Assembly: GCA_002305795.1 (NCBI GenBank)
Contig: DBRF01000022.1
Location: 1 to 18,209, forward strand
Reading direction: 5' to 3'
Length of the DNA: 18,209 bases
DNA from: Ruminococcaceae bacterium UBA1375
GTDB lineage: Bacteria; Bacillota; Clostridia; Oscillospirales; Ruminococcaceae
Positions 6,221 to 12,970 of this stretch are shown here, one piece after another; the stretch's first letter is position 1; every line of letters begins with the position of its first letter. The notes under the pieces were generated by a model that did not search any database, was not told the DNA's origin, and was given only the letters and a program-made list of their open reading frames with translations. A program made the position numbers and the translations under genes.

Positions 6221-6244
6221 TAAACATCAGTTCACTGATGTTTA
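6221..6244 (-). promoter_or_regulatory. Perfect hairpin with the degV stop codon in its loop
   Basis: TAAACATCAG (6221-6230) and CTGATGTTTA (6235-6244) form a perfect 10-bp stem with a four-base loop. On the minus strand the loop is TGAA, containing the TGA stop of degV. It has no T-run of its own, so it more likely stabilises the mRNA end or acts with the hairpin at 6187-6206. Confidence 0.6.
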
Positions 6245-7092
6245 TAGCAGACAGCGATGACGTCCGGCCCAATATTGATAGAGATGCACGCCCCAATGTG
6301 CACCGTCTCCACCGGGGGATAGCCCAGCTCCTTTTCCAACGCCTTGGCCAGCAAATCCGCCTGCTGCTGGCTGTGCTCACTGCCGCAGACGATGCTGTAA
6401 GGGGTCTTGGGGATGATGGTATCCTTGCACTCCTTCACCAAATAGGGGATCACCGCTTTCTCCCCCCGGACCTTGGCGATGGTTTCCGGCTCGCCGTTGG
6501 CAAAGATGATGATGGGTTTCAGCCCCAGCAGTTCCCCCACAAAGGCGGCGGCGCAGCTCACCCGGCCGGACTTCTTGGCGTAGGCCAGGGTGTAGGGGGC
6601 GGCCAGGGCCACGCAGTGGCTCATCCAGTCCTGCACCCAGGCCACGATGTTCTGGGGAGTCTCTCCCCGCCGGGCCATTTTGGCGGCTTCCACCACCCCG
6701 TAGCCGTAGGCGTAGGTGTAGGTGCCGGAGTCGATGACGGTGATGCTCACCTCCGGGTGGGCCTCCATCACCGTTTTGGCAGCGGATTGGGCGTTTTGGT
6801 GGGTGGCGCTGCCTGCGGCGTTGATGGAGACGTACACCAAGTCGGTGTACCCCTCTTCCACGGCCTGGGTAAAGGCTTCCTCAAACTGGAAGGGGGTGAT
6901 TTGGGCGTGGGTGGGGAGCTTTTCCTGGCTCTCCAGCACCTGGTACCACTCGTCGGGGGTAAAGTCGATGCGCTCCAAATACTCCTTGCCGTCCACGTTG
7001 AGGGGGAAATGGAACATGCCGATGCCGTATTCCTCTTCGGCGCCCACCGGCAGATCGGACGCAGAATCGGTAAAGATTTTCACTTTGCTCAT
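6232..7092 (-). CDS. DegV family fatty-acid-binding protein
   Basis: DegV/FakB-type proteins bind a single fatty acid and, with a FakA kinase, present it for phosphorylation. The 286 residues open with the hallmark VKIFTDSASDLP. The family's ligand loop is seen as LVYVSINAAGSATHQNAQ, and SGRVS lies before the second domain (FVGELLGLKPII). The usual TSQ stretch is replaced by PTHAQITP, still recognisable. The start at 7092 is set by AAGGAGG at ideal spacing. A longer frame would overlap trmL. It begins 11 bases after the trmL stop, so the two are an operon. No FakA is present here, so the partner must be encoded elsewhere. The specific lipid cannot be told. Confidence 0.9.
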   Translation of the reverse strand: MSKVKIFTDSASDLPVGAEEEYGIGMFHFPLNVDGKEYLERIDFTPDEWYQVLESQEKLPTHAQITPFQFEEAFTQAVEEGYTDLVYVSINAAGSATHQNAQSAAKTVMEAHPEVSITVIDSGTYTYAYGYGVVEAAKMARRGETPQNIVAWVQDWMSHCVALAAPYTLAYAKKSGRVSCAAAFVGELLGLKPIIIFANGEPETIAKVRGEKAVIPYLVKECKDTIIPKTPYSIVCGSEHSQQQADLLAKALEKELGYPPVETVHIGACISINIGPDVIAVCYKHQ

Positions 7093-7103
7093 AGGTATCC
7101 TCC

Positions 7104-7625
7104 TTACATCTGGCCGCCGGGAAGGTCCTCCCAGCGGTACTTGGTGAGCTGCCCCTGTTCTTCCAGCCCGGGGAAATCCCACTGCCGCAGCACCTCATAG
7201 GCCGCCAAAGCCACGGTGTTGGACAGGTTCAGGCTGCGAAAGCCGGGGCGCATGGGCACCCGCACCGCTTCCCCCGGATGGGCCGCCAGCAGCTCTTCCG
7301 GCAGCCCGGCGTCCTCCCGGCCAAACACCAGGTAGGCCCGCTTGGGGTAGGCCCGGTGGGCGTAGCAGTGCTGTCCCTTGGTGGTGAAATAGAAAAAGGG
7401 GCCGGGGTTTTTGGAAAAGAACTCCTCTAAATTTTCGTAGATGGTCACGTCCAAAGCATCCCAGTAGTCCAGCCCCGCCCGTTTTAAGTGCTTGTCGTCC
7501 AGTACAAAGCCCAAGGGCTTGATAAGATGCAGCCTTGCCCCGGTGACGGCGCAGGTCCGGGCGATATTGCCGGTGTTCTGGGGGATTTGGGGCTCCAAAA
7601 GCACCAAATTCAGTTCGTATTCCAA
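7104..7625 (-). CDS. trmL: tRNA (cytidine/uridine(34)-2'-O)-methyltransferase
   Basis: SPOUT-class enzyme that methylates the 2'-O of the wobble nucleotide in tRNA-Leu, using S-adenosylmethionine. The 173-residue length is typical. The family motifs are NTGNIARTCA near the N-terminus, LVFGREDAGLP (motif 2), and VPMRPGFRSLNLSNTVALA, which forms the knotted cofactor site. The start appears to be TTG at 7625: there is no ATG or GTG at this point, the family begins with a short strand like this (LNLVLLEPQIP), and AGAGG lies about 11 bases upstream. It is the first gene of a two-gene unit with degV and has its own promoter at 7661-7689. Confidence 0.93.
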   Translation of the reverse strand: MEYELNLVLLEPQIPQNTGNIARTCAVTGARLHLIKPLGFVLDDKHLKRAGLDYWDALDVTIYENLEEFFSKNPGPFFYFTTKGQHCYAHRAYPKRAYLVFGREDAGLPEELLAAHPGEAVRVPMRPGFRSLNLSNTVALAAYEVLRQWDFPGLEEQGQLTKYRWEDLPGGQM

Positions 7626-7660
7626 TGAAATCCCGTCCTCTTTTTCTTCTGTTTGCTCCT

Positions 7661-7689
7661 ATCATACCAAAATTTCCCCTAAAAAACAA
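7661..7689 (-). promoter_or_regulatory. trmL-degV promoter
   Basis: Minus strand TTGTTT (7689-7684), 17-base spacer, TATGAT (7666-7661). The leader to the TTG start is about 30 nt. The 285-base gap to the divergent DUF5685 gene probably also holds its promoter. TACAAT at about 7773 is a possible -10, but I find no matching -35. Confidence 0.65.
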
Positions 7690-7909
7690 CCGCAGCCACT
7701 TTGCTTTTTGCATCATTCCAAAAATATCCCGGTTATTTTACAGATTCGTAATACATTTTTGAAGCGGTTAGAGTACAATCTGTATGTGACGCAGAATTGT
7801 CTTTGAGGCGATTTTATGGATTCTCCCTTTGGCCGGGCAACGCCTTGCCCCAGGAGGAAGCCTGCGTCCACTCATGTTTCATCGACCCAATGGGAAGGAG
7901 CAAAATTTT

Positions 7910-8797
7910 TTGTTTGGCTATATCCGGGCGATTAAGCCGGAGATGAAGTGCTTGGAATACGACCTGTACCGGGGGGTGTACTGCGGATTGTGCCGTCAGC
8001 TGGGAGCGGACTACGGACAGTTTTCCCGTTTTTCCCTCACCTATGACTGCACCCTGCTGGCCATGCTGGGCCTGGCCCTGACCGGGGACACCGGCAGCCA
8101 CTTTCACTGGCAGGCCTGCATCGCCAATCCCATCAAGAAAAAGTGGATCCACACCTACCACCCCATGCTCCGCTACGCCGCCGCCGTGAACGTGCTGCTC
8201 ACCGCCCAGAAGGCGGAGGACGGGATAGCGGATTCCTCTTTGGGCAAAAAGGCCGCCCTGCTTCCCCTGCTCCCTCCCCTGCACCACATGGCCAAAAAGG
8301 CCAAAAAGCGGTACCCCGCACTGGGAACGCTGGTGGAGGAATACGGCCGAACCCAAAATCAGGTGGAGCAGCAGCAGGTTTCCAGCATTGACCGGGCGGC
8401 GGATCCCACCGCCAAGGTGCTGGCAGGCATCTGCCGGGGGCTTTCCCACGACCCCGCCGTGCAGAAGGTGCTGGACCGGCTGGGGTATCACCTGGGCCGG
8501 TACGTCTATCTCATGGACGCCCTGGACGATCTGGAAAAAGACCGGGAGCAGGGGAGTTACAACGTGCTGCTGCTCCGTTTCCCGGAACAGACCGATGAGG
8601 AAATCCGGGACTACGCCCAGCAGACCATCAACGCCTCCATCGCCCAGGTGGCGGCGGCCTACGAGCTGCTGGACTGCAAATGCTACCGCTCCATTTTGAA
8701 TAATATTGTATATCTGGGACTGCAAACACAGCTACGTCTCATCCTTCAACCCTCCTGTCCCAAAAGAAAGGAACTGCCTGATGAACTCACCCTATGA
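7910..8797 (+). CDS. DUF5685 family protein
   Basis: Uncharacterised clostridial family. The N-terminus MFGYIRAIKPEMK and YCGLCRQLGADYG (Cys25, Cys28) are the recognisable signature. It is mostly helical, with DALDDLEKDREQ (about 203-214), an Asp-rich helix like that of isoprenoid-synthase folds. That resemblance is only suggestive. The start is TTG at 7910: AAGGAG lies nine bases ahead, and it restores the MFGYI beginning typical of the family. Starts at 7829 (TTG) or 7874 (ATG) would add unrelated residues. A small hairpin GGGCAA-CGCC-TTGCCC (7834-7849) lies in the leader. Its 3' end overlaps the DnaJ-like gene by 17 bases, so translation is probably coupled. Function unknown; a role with the chaperone-like neighbour is inference. 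Confidence 0.8.
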   Translation: MFGYIRAIKPEMKCLEYDLYRGVYCGLCRQLGADYGQFSRFSLTYDCTLLAMLGLALTGDTGSHFHWQACIANPIKKKWIHTYHPMLRYAAAVNVLLTAQKAEDGIADSSLGKKAALLPLLPPLHHMAKKAKKRYPALGTLVEEYGRTQNQVEQQQVSSIDRAADPTAKVLAGICRGLSHDPAVQKVLDRLGYHLGRYVYLMDALDDLEKDREQGSYNVLLLRFPEQTDEEIRDYAQQTINASIAQVAAAYELLDCKCYRSILNNIVYLGLQTQLRLILQPSCPKRKELPDELTL

Positions 8798-9428
8798 CAT
8801 TCTGGGAGTGTCTCCCAACGCCACCGACGACGAAATCCGCAAAGCCTACCGGGAGCTGGCCAAAAAGTACCACCCGGACAACTATGCGGATTCGCCCTTG
8901 AAGGAGACTGCCGAGGAAAAGATGGCTCAAATCAACGCCGCCTTTGACCAGATTATGGCCCAGCGCCGGGGCGGCGGACAGAGCAGCAGCCAACAGGGCT
9001 ACGGGGGATACGGCAGCCAAAACAGCTATCAGAACGCCAGCCGGTTTTCCGACATCCGTCAGATGATCAACCAAGGCCGCTACGAAGAAGCGGAGGAGGT
9101 GCTGGACGGCGTGGCTTCCGCTTCCCGGGACGCAGAGTGGTACTTCTTAAAAGGAAGCATCTTCTACCAGCGGGGCTGGATGGACGACGCCTTCCAATAT
9201 TTCACCACCGCCTGCCGGATGAACCCCTCCAACGCGGAGTACCGTGCGGCCCTCAACCGGATGCAGTACCAGCGCCAGGGGGGCTTCGGCGGGGGCTTTG
9301 GCACCGACCAGAACCCCTACCGCACCGGCCAACCGGGACAGAACGCCACCGGCTGCGGCATCTGTGACATCTGCGCCGGTATGGCCTGCGCCAACCTCTG
9401 CTGCGACTGCTGCGGCGGGGGCTGCTGA
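8781..9428 (+). CDS. DnaJ-domain protein with TPR-like region and cysteine-rich tail
   Basis: The 215-residue protein has an N-terminal J-domain (about 3-60: YDILGVSPNATDDEIRKAYR, with the HPD motif in KKYHPDN) that would stimulate an Hsp70 ATPase. A Gly/Ser/Gln/Tyr linker follows, then helical TPR-like repeats (about 92-155: RYEEAEEVLDG, AEWYFLKGSIFYQRGWMDDA, NAEYRAALNRM). The C-terminus is cysteine-dense (GCGICDICAGMACANLCCDC, then CGGGC), with paired cysteines that could bind metal or be acylated. It is not classical DnaJ: the CXXCXGXG zinc repeats are absent. The start at 8781 has AAAGGA upstream. It lies inside the end of the DUF5685 gene and 18 bases before a membrane protein gene, so the three form one operon. 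Confidence 0.88.
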   Translation: MNSPYDILGVSPNATDDEIRKAYRELAKKYHPDNYADSPLKETAEEKMAQINAAFDQIMAQRRGGGQSSSQQGYGGYGSQNSYQNASRFSDIRQMINQGRYEEAEEVLDGVASASRDAEWYFLKGSIFYQRGWMDDAFQYFTTACRMNPSNAEYRAALNRMQYQRQGGFGGGFGTDQNPYRTGQPGQNATGCGICDICAGMACANLCCDCCGGGC

Positions 9429-9446
9429 GCAAAGGGGGAAGTTTCC

Positions 9447-9989
9447 ATGAAACGTACCCAAAAACTGGCCTTAGGGGGCATCTTTTCCGGGCTGGCTGTG
9501 GTGCTGATGTTTTTCTCCAACTTCCTGCCCATGCTGAACATCGCCCTGCCGGTGTTTGCCGGAATGGTGCTGATGCCCTTGATGATCGAGCTGAACTGGA
9601 AATGGACTCTGACCTCTTATGTGGTCTCTTCCCTGCTGAGCCTGCTTTTGGTCCGCAACCTGGATTCCCTGATCCTGTTCATCGGTCTGTTCGGATGGTA
9701 CCCCATCCTGAAAGGGGTGCTGGAAGGGCGGAAGATGAACCGGGGCATCGAGTATTTGATTAAGCTGGTGTGCTTCAACGCTGCTCTGGCGGTGTGCTGC
9801 GCTTTGGTGTTCTTCCTACTGGGGGTCACCGAGCTGTTCAGCCAGATTCTGGCCTTCCAGTTCGGCATTGTGATCTTCTTTGTGCTGATGAACCTGGTGT
9901 TTCTGCTCTACGACTTCTGCCTGCGACGGGTTGCCCAGTGGTATGTGGGGTATGTCCGGCCGAAGATTGTCAAGAAGCTGTTTAAATAA
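9447..9989 (+). CDS. Small polytopic membrane protein, function unknown
   Basis: The 180 residues hold five or six hydrophobic segments: about 8-25, 27-48, 52-68, 71-90, 103-127 and 132-158. The tail is basic (VRPKIVKKLFK), consistent with a cytoplasmic C-terminus. The opening KRTQKLALGGIFSGLAVVLMFF resembles the start of ECF-transporter substrate-binding (S) components and related small clostridial membrane proteins, but no specific ligand motif is seen. AAAGGGGG lies before the ATG at 9447. As the third gene after DUF5685 and the DnaJ-like gene, with an 18-base gap, it is probably co-transcribed. It might be the membrane partner of the Cys-rich J-protein, but that is speculation. Confidence 0.75.
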   Translation: MKRTQKLALGGIFSGLAVVLMFFSNFLPMLNIALPVFAGMVLMPLMIELNWKWTLTSYVVSSLLSLLLVRNLDSLILFIGLFGWYPILKGVLEGRKMNRGIEYLIKLVCFNAALAVCCALVFFLLGVTELFSQILAFQFGIVIFFVLMNLVFLLYDFCLRRVAQWYVGYVRPKIVKKLFK

Positions 9990-10036
9990 AAGAGCCTACC
10001 GGAAATGGAGAGGCAGGTTTTGCAAGGTTCTTTTCC

Positions 10037-10065
10037 TTGACAGAAAGCAGAAAATTCATTATAAT
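10037..10065 (+). promoter_or_regulatory. Perfect consensus promoter of an antisense RNA
   Basis: TTGACA (10037-10042), exactly 17 bases, TATAAT (10060-10065): full consensus at both boxes, the best promoter in the window. No gene follows on this strand for more than 5 kb. The product is a short RNA ending at the hairpin at 10115-10153. Confidence 0.85.
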
Positions 10066-10099
10066 AAAAGAAAAGGACGGAACCGGCAACGGTCAGTCC
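10066..10099 (-). terminator. Terminator of the small toxin-like mRNA
   Basis: Minus strand GGAC-TG-ACCG-TTGC-CGGT-TCC-GTCC (10099-10075) is an interrupted stem followed by TTTTCTTTTATT. It places the 3' end of the toxin-like transcript just past the start of the antisense RNA, so the two transcripts overlap by about 90 nt. Confidence 0.6.
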
Positions 10100-10161
10100 C
10101 CTATTTGGTTAACGAAGTAACCGCTTCAAGAGGGCAAAATTGAGCGGTTACTTTCGTTTTG
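10072..10161 (+). ncRNA. Candidate antisense (antitoxin) RNA
   Basis: Predicted about 90-nt RNA from the promoter at 10037. It ends at stem AAGTAACCGCT (10115-10125) / AGCGGTTACTT (10143-10153) plus a T-rich tail (TTCGTTTTG). It is fully complementary to the 3' untranslated region and last codons of the small ORF on the minus strand. This is the convergent geometry of txpA/RatA and related type I toxin-antitoxin pairs. The relic at 1276-1358 supports conservation of this RNA through sequence and a compensatory change. Ends are inferred. Confidence 0.7.
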
Positions 10162-10243
10162 TCCAAATATCATAAAACACGCCGATGGCGGTGACTGCAA
10201 ATGTCAGAAACAAAAACAAGTCAGACCATGTAACGCAGTTCAT
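10148..10243 (-). CDS. 31-residue hydrophobic peptide, candidate type I toxin
   Basis: Short ORF beginning MNCVTWSDL, with a single hydrophobic segment LFLFLTFAVTAIGVFY (about 9-24) and the basic end DIWTKRK. This is the architecture of holin-like/Fst-Ldr-type membrane toxins of type I systems (inferred by resemblance). The ATG at 10243 has AAGGGGG nine bases upstream. That ribosome site is paired in a hairpin (10253-10270), as expected for tight translational control. The TAA stop lies inside the stem shared with the antisense RNA. A -10-like CATAAT (10283-10278) would give a leader of about 28 nt, but no good -35 is seen. The toxin promoter is thus weaker than the antisense one. Expression and toxicity are unproven. 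Confidence 0.65.
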   Translation of the reverse strand: MNCVTWSDLFLFLTFAVTAIGVFYDIWTKRK

Positions 10244-10252
10244 TCTGCTCTT

Positions 10253-10270
10253 CCCCCTTTTCCAAGGGAG
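10253..10270 (-). promoter_or_regulatory. Hairpin hiding the toxin ribosome-binding site
   Basis: On the minus strand CTCCCTT (10270-10264), loop GGAA, AAGGGGG (10259-10253) pair over seven positions with one G-T pair. The right arm is the Shine-Dalgarno sequence of the 31-residue ORF. Confidence 0.6.
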
Positions 10271-10484
10271 AAAGCAAATTATGTTAGACATCAGAAAGTA
10301 CTCACCCCCTTCTCAATCTCACGCCGGAACGTGGCACGAAACAGAGCGAATGAAGGGAGCTAACCGCTACCGTTGGATTCCGTCCTTCCTCCGATTATCC
10401 CGGAGTAGGCTTGCGCCGTAGTTTTATGATAGCAAAAATAGGTACTGCTGTCAAATCATATTTTTCCCGCCGGTCCCGGCCGCC

Positions 10485-10663
10485 AAAGAGGAACTTAGAA
10501 ACGAGAAACGTCCTAGGACGTTTCGTAGACGTTTCGTGCCAAAAGTTGGATGGGATACAAAATCCACGGGATTTTGATTTTTGGCACCAACCATCCGGGC
10601 TGTCCAATTCGGCTTTTGCGAAGCAAAATGCCACCCATGATTTACGGGTGGCAAGAATTGGAC
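10485..10663 (-). repeat. Composite repeat block related to the galK-upstream repeats (includes copy C)
   Basis: A perfect 20-bp palindrome GAAACGTCCTAGGACGTTTC lies at 10505-10524. Read on the minus strand, the block has GGCACGAAACGTC, then GACGTTTCTC, then CTTTGGCGGCC, the same modules in the same order as at 14601-14657. GTCCAATTC (10602-10610) and GAATTGGAC (10655-10663) enclose the two-hairpin repeat copy C: GCCACCC/GGGTGGC stem and ATTTTGC-TTC-GCAAAA stem (10611-10652). Bases 10284-10485 show no gene or other clear structure. Confidence 0.6.
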
Positions 10664-10692
10664 TAAAGGTAAAACCGACCCGGTTTTACCTT
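10630..10692 (-). terminator. spoVS 3' hairpins
   Basis: AAGGTAAAACCG (10666-10677) and CGGTTTTACCTT (10681-10692) form a perfect 12-bp stem with a three-base loop. Its left arm on the minus strand contains the spoVS TAA stop. A second stem GCCACCC/GGGTGGC (10630-10652) follows and is succeeded by ATTTTGC. Together they probably end or stabilise the spoVS transcript. Neither has a long U-tract. Confidence 0.55.
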
Positions 10693-10946
10693 GGTTCCAC
10701 AATCAACCGCACGGCGGTACGCTCCTGGCCGTCGATTTCAATTTCCGTGAATCCCGGCGTACAGATTAAATCCACCCCGGCGGGGGCCATGTACCCTCTG
10801 GCCACGGCCACGGACTTAATGGCTTGGTTGGCGGCGCCGGCGCCCACCGCCTGCACCTCGACAATCCCCTGCTCCCGTACCACGCCTGCAATGGCGCCGG
10901 CTACCGAAGTGGGTCTGGAACTGGATGATACTTTCAAAATCTCCAT
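10686..10946 (-). CDS. spoVS: Stage V sporulation protein S
   Basis: Small Alba-fold, likely nucleic-acid-binding protein required for late sporulation (spore coat and core dehydration in Bacillus). The 86 residues match SpoVS length exactly. The sequence is typical: MEILKVSSSSRPTSVAGAIA, then IVEVQAVGAGAANQAIKSVA, then LICTPGFTEIEIDGQERTAV. The start at 10946 is fixed by AGGAGG five bases upstream. A longer frame to 11024 adds residues without family similarity. It follows ymdB on the same strand with a 96-base gap containing a promoter candidate. The ymdB-spoVS neighbourhood is the classical Firmicutes arrangement, here without rny. Confidence 0.96.
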   Translation of the reverse strand: MEILKVSSSSRPTSVAGAIAGVVREQGIVEVQAVGAGAANQAIKSVAVARGYMAPAGVDLICTPGFTEIEIDGQERTAVRLIVEPR

Positions 10947-10989
10947 CTTGACCTCCTGCTGGAACGCTCCATGGTTTTTCTTTTCTCCC

Positions 10990-11018
10990 ATGATAACACG
11001 CTCCCGGCTGGGAATCAA
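10990..11018 (-). promoter_or_regulatory. Candidate spoVS promoter
   Basis: Minus strand TTGATT (11018-11013), 17-base spacer, TATCAT (10995-10990), inside the ymdB-spoVS gap. This is a sigma-A-type match. I do not see the sigma-H elements known for Bacillus spoVS. Read-through from ymdB is also possible. Confidence 0.5.
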
Positions 11019-11042
11019 TACCATCTGACAATAATTGGAAAT

Positions 11043-11816
11043 TTACACAAGGTTGACCCGGGTAACCTTGTTCACTTTGCCACTTTTCACATCCACATTC
11101 AGCAAAATCCCCTGAATACGACAAGGACCATCCGCTGTGTCGAACCGGCTGGGCATATGGGTCAGGTGGCGCTTCAGCACCGCTTCCGGCTTCACCCCCA
11201 GCACCGAATGCTCCGGGCCCACCATCCCTGCATCGGTGAGGTAGGCGGTGCCTTGGGGCAGAATCTGCTCGTCGGCGGTCTGGACATGGGTGTGGGTGCC
11301 GATGACGGCAGTGACCCGGCCGTCCAGGTAAAAGCCCATGGCCCGCTTCTCCCCGGTGGCTTCGGCGTGGAAGTCCACCAAAACGGCGTTGCAGTCCTTC
11401 AACTGAGGCAGGATTTTGTCCGCAGTGAGGAAGGGGTTGTCCAAGGCCTCCATAAACACCACCCCCATGAGGTTGACGATTCCCAGCCGGAACCGTCCCC
11501 CGTCGTACACCGTGTACCCCGCCCCCGGCGCCCCGGCGGGATAGTTGGCGGGGCGGATGATCTGGTGGGGATGGGCCTCCAGATAGGGGTAGATTTCCCG
11601 GCGGCGGAACACATGGTTGCCGGTGGTAATCACGTCCACCCCGCTGTCCAGCAGGTGGTTGGCGGACTGGGGCAGGACGCCGTTGCCGATGGCGGAGTTT
11701 TCCCCGTTGGCAATCACCACGTCCACCGAATGCTCCCGCTTAAACTGGGGCAGAAACCGCCGCACTGCCTGGCAGCCGGGCTGCCCCACCACGTCGCCGA
11801 GAAAAAGAATATTCAT
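11043..11816 (-). CDS. ymdB: YmdB-type metallophosphodiesterase (2',3'-cyclic nucleotide phosphodiesterase family)
   Basis: Cytoplasmic dimetal phosphoesterase that in Bacillus controls the choice between motility and biofilm and acts on cyclic nucleotides. All metal ligands known for YmdB fall at the same residue numbers here: Asp8 (FLGDVVG), Glu39 and Asn40 (ANGENSA), Asn67 (TTGNHVF), His150 (VDFHAEAT), His175 and His177 (IGTHTHVQT). Length is 257, against about 264 in Bacillus. The ATG at 11816 follows AGGAGG, 11 bases away. It sits between galE (79-base gap) and spoVS on the same strand. The spoVS linkage is conserved in Firmicutes, while galE upstream looks like a local arrangement. Confidence 0.95.
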   Translation of the reverse strand: MNILFLGDVVGQPGCQAVRRFLPQFKREHSVDVVIANGENSAIGNGVLPQSANHLLDSGVDVITTGNHVFRRREIYPYLEAHPHQIIRPANYPAGAPGAGYTVYDGGRFRLGIVNLMGVVFMEALDNPFLTADKILPQLKDCNAVLVDFHAEATGEKRAMGFYLDGRVTAVIGTHTHVQTADEQILPQGTAYLTDAGMVGPEHSVLGVKPEAVLKRHLTHMPSRFDTADGPCRIQGILLNVDVKSGKVNKVTRVNLV

Positions 11817-11895
11817 GGAATCTCTGTCCTCCTACAAAAATCAAAGGGGAAGCGGCCTGCCGAAACAAGCCGCCGTAAAGAGGAATGGGTTGGCG

Positions 11896-12909
11896 TTACT
11901 TTCCTTCCCGCTCCTGTTTCTTTTGAATATAGTTCCACGCGCTGCGGCACATATCCTCCAGCCCGTACTGCGCCTCCCAGCCCAGCACACGCTTGGCCTT
12001 GGAGGGGTCGGCGTAACAGGTGGGGATGTCCCCGGCACGACGGGGGGCGATTTCATAAGGCACCTTCACCCCGGTGGCCGCTTCAAAGGCATGGACAATG
12101 TCTAGCACCGAATAACCCTTGCCGGTGCCCAGGTTGATGGCGTCGCAGCCGGTGTGCTCCCTGGCATACTTCACGGCGTTGCAGTGGCCCTTGGCCAGGT
12201 CCACCACATGGATGTAGTCCCGCACCCCGGTGCCGTCGGGAGTGGGGTAGTCGTTGCCGAAGACGTTCAGGTGGTCCAGCTTCCCTGCCGCTACCTGGCA
12301 GATGTAGGGCATCAGGTTGTTGGGGATGCCGTTGGGGTCCTCCCCAATCAGGCCGCTTTCGTGAGCGCCGATGGGGTTGAAGTACCGTAACAGAGTGACG
12401 CTCCACTCTTTGTCCGGCACGCACAGATCCCCGAAGATCCGCTCCAGCATCAGCTTGGTGGAGCCGTAGGGGTTGGTGGTGGAGAGGGGGAAATCCTCGG
12501 TGATGGGCACGGTGTGGGGGTTGCCGTACACCGTGGCGGAGGAGGAGAACACGATCCGCTTGCAGCCGTGGCGCTCCATCACCCGGCAGAGAATCAAGGA
12601 ACCGGTGAGGTTGTTGTGGTAGTAGCGCAAAGGCTGCTGCACACTTTCCCCCACTGCCTTCAATCCCGCAAAGTGGATGACGCAGTCGATGTTATTTTCC
12701 TGAAATACCTGTTCCAGTCCCGCTTCGTCCAGCAGGTCCACTTCATAAAAGGGGAAATCCTTGCCGGTGATGGTTTTTACCGCTTCCACTGCGGCGGGCT
12801 TGGAATTGACGAAGTTGTCTACTACTACAATGTCTTCCCCTGCCTGGAGCAGTTCCACGCAGGTGTGGGAGCCGATGAACCCGGCCCCGCCGGTGATGAG
12901 TACTGCCAT
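11896..12909 (-). CDS. galE: UDP-glucose 4-epimerase
   Basis: Short-chain dehydrogenase/reductase-fold enzyme interconverting UDP-galactose and UDP-glucose with bound NAD, last step of the Leloir pathway and source of UDP-galactose for surface sugars. The 337 residues match GalE length. Visible are the NAD-binding GGAGFIGSH (7-15), catalytic Ser124 in FSSSATVYG, and the YxxxK pair Tyr148/Lys152 in NPYGSTK. RYFNPIGAHESGLIGEDP and GTGVRDYIHVVDLAKGH complete the substrate site. The start at 12909 (AAAGGA nine bases upstream) is preferred over an in-frame TTG at 12927, which lies on the ribosome site itself. It is downstream of galK on the same strand with a 186-base repeat-containing gap. galT is not in the window. 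Confidence 0.97.
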   Translation of the reverse strand: MAVLITGGAGFIGSHTCVELLQAGEDIVVVDNFVNSKPAAVEAVKTITGKDFPFYEVDLLDEAGLEQVFQENNIDCVIHFAGLKAVGESVQQPLRYYHNNLTGSLILCRVMERHGCKRIVFSSSATVYGNPHTVPITEDFPLSTTNPYGSTKLMLERIFGDLCVPDKEWSVTLLRYFNPIGAHESGLIGEDPNGIPNNLMPYICQVAAGKLDHLNVFGNDYPTPDGTGVRDYIHVVDLAKGHCNAVKYAREHTGCDAINLGTGKGYSVLDIVHAFEAATGVKVPYEIAPRRAGDIPTCYADPSKAKRVLGWEAQYGLEDMCRSAWNYIQKKQEREGK

Positions 12910-12970
12910 GAGAATCGTTCCTTTCAAAATTTATCTGAATGCCAAAATGGGAAACTAGAAGAAAAACAAA

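Noticed and set aside
5555..6260. Overlapping plus-strand ORFs across the pgk start and the following spacer
   Set aside because: They cover the pgk 5' end, its promoter and dispersed repeats. Codon content is unlike the real genes nearby.
7834..7849. GGGCAA-CGCC-TTGCCC hairpin as a riboswitch or terminator before the DUF5685 gene
   Set aside because: The stem is only six bases with no T-run and no wider structure. A similar word near 16480 appears to be chance or a minor repeat.
10395..10702. Short ORFs on both strands downstream of spoVS
   Set aside because: They are built from the composite repeat and palindromes, without ribosome sites.
10971..12137. Plus-strand ORF of 388 codons across ymdB and galE
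   Set aside because: It spans two real genes and their gap on the opposite strand, and has no ribosome site or motif.
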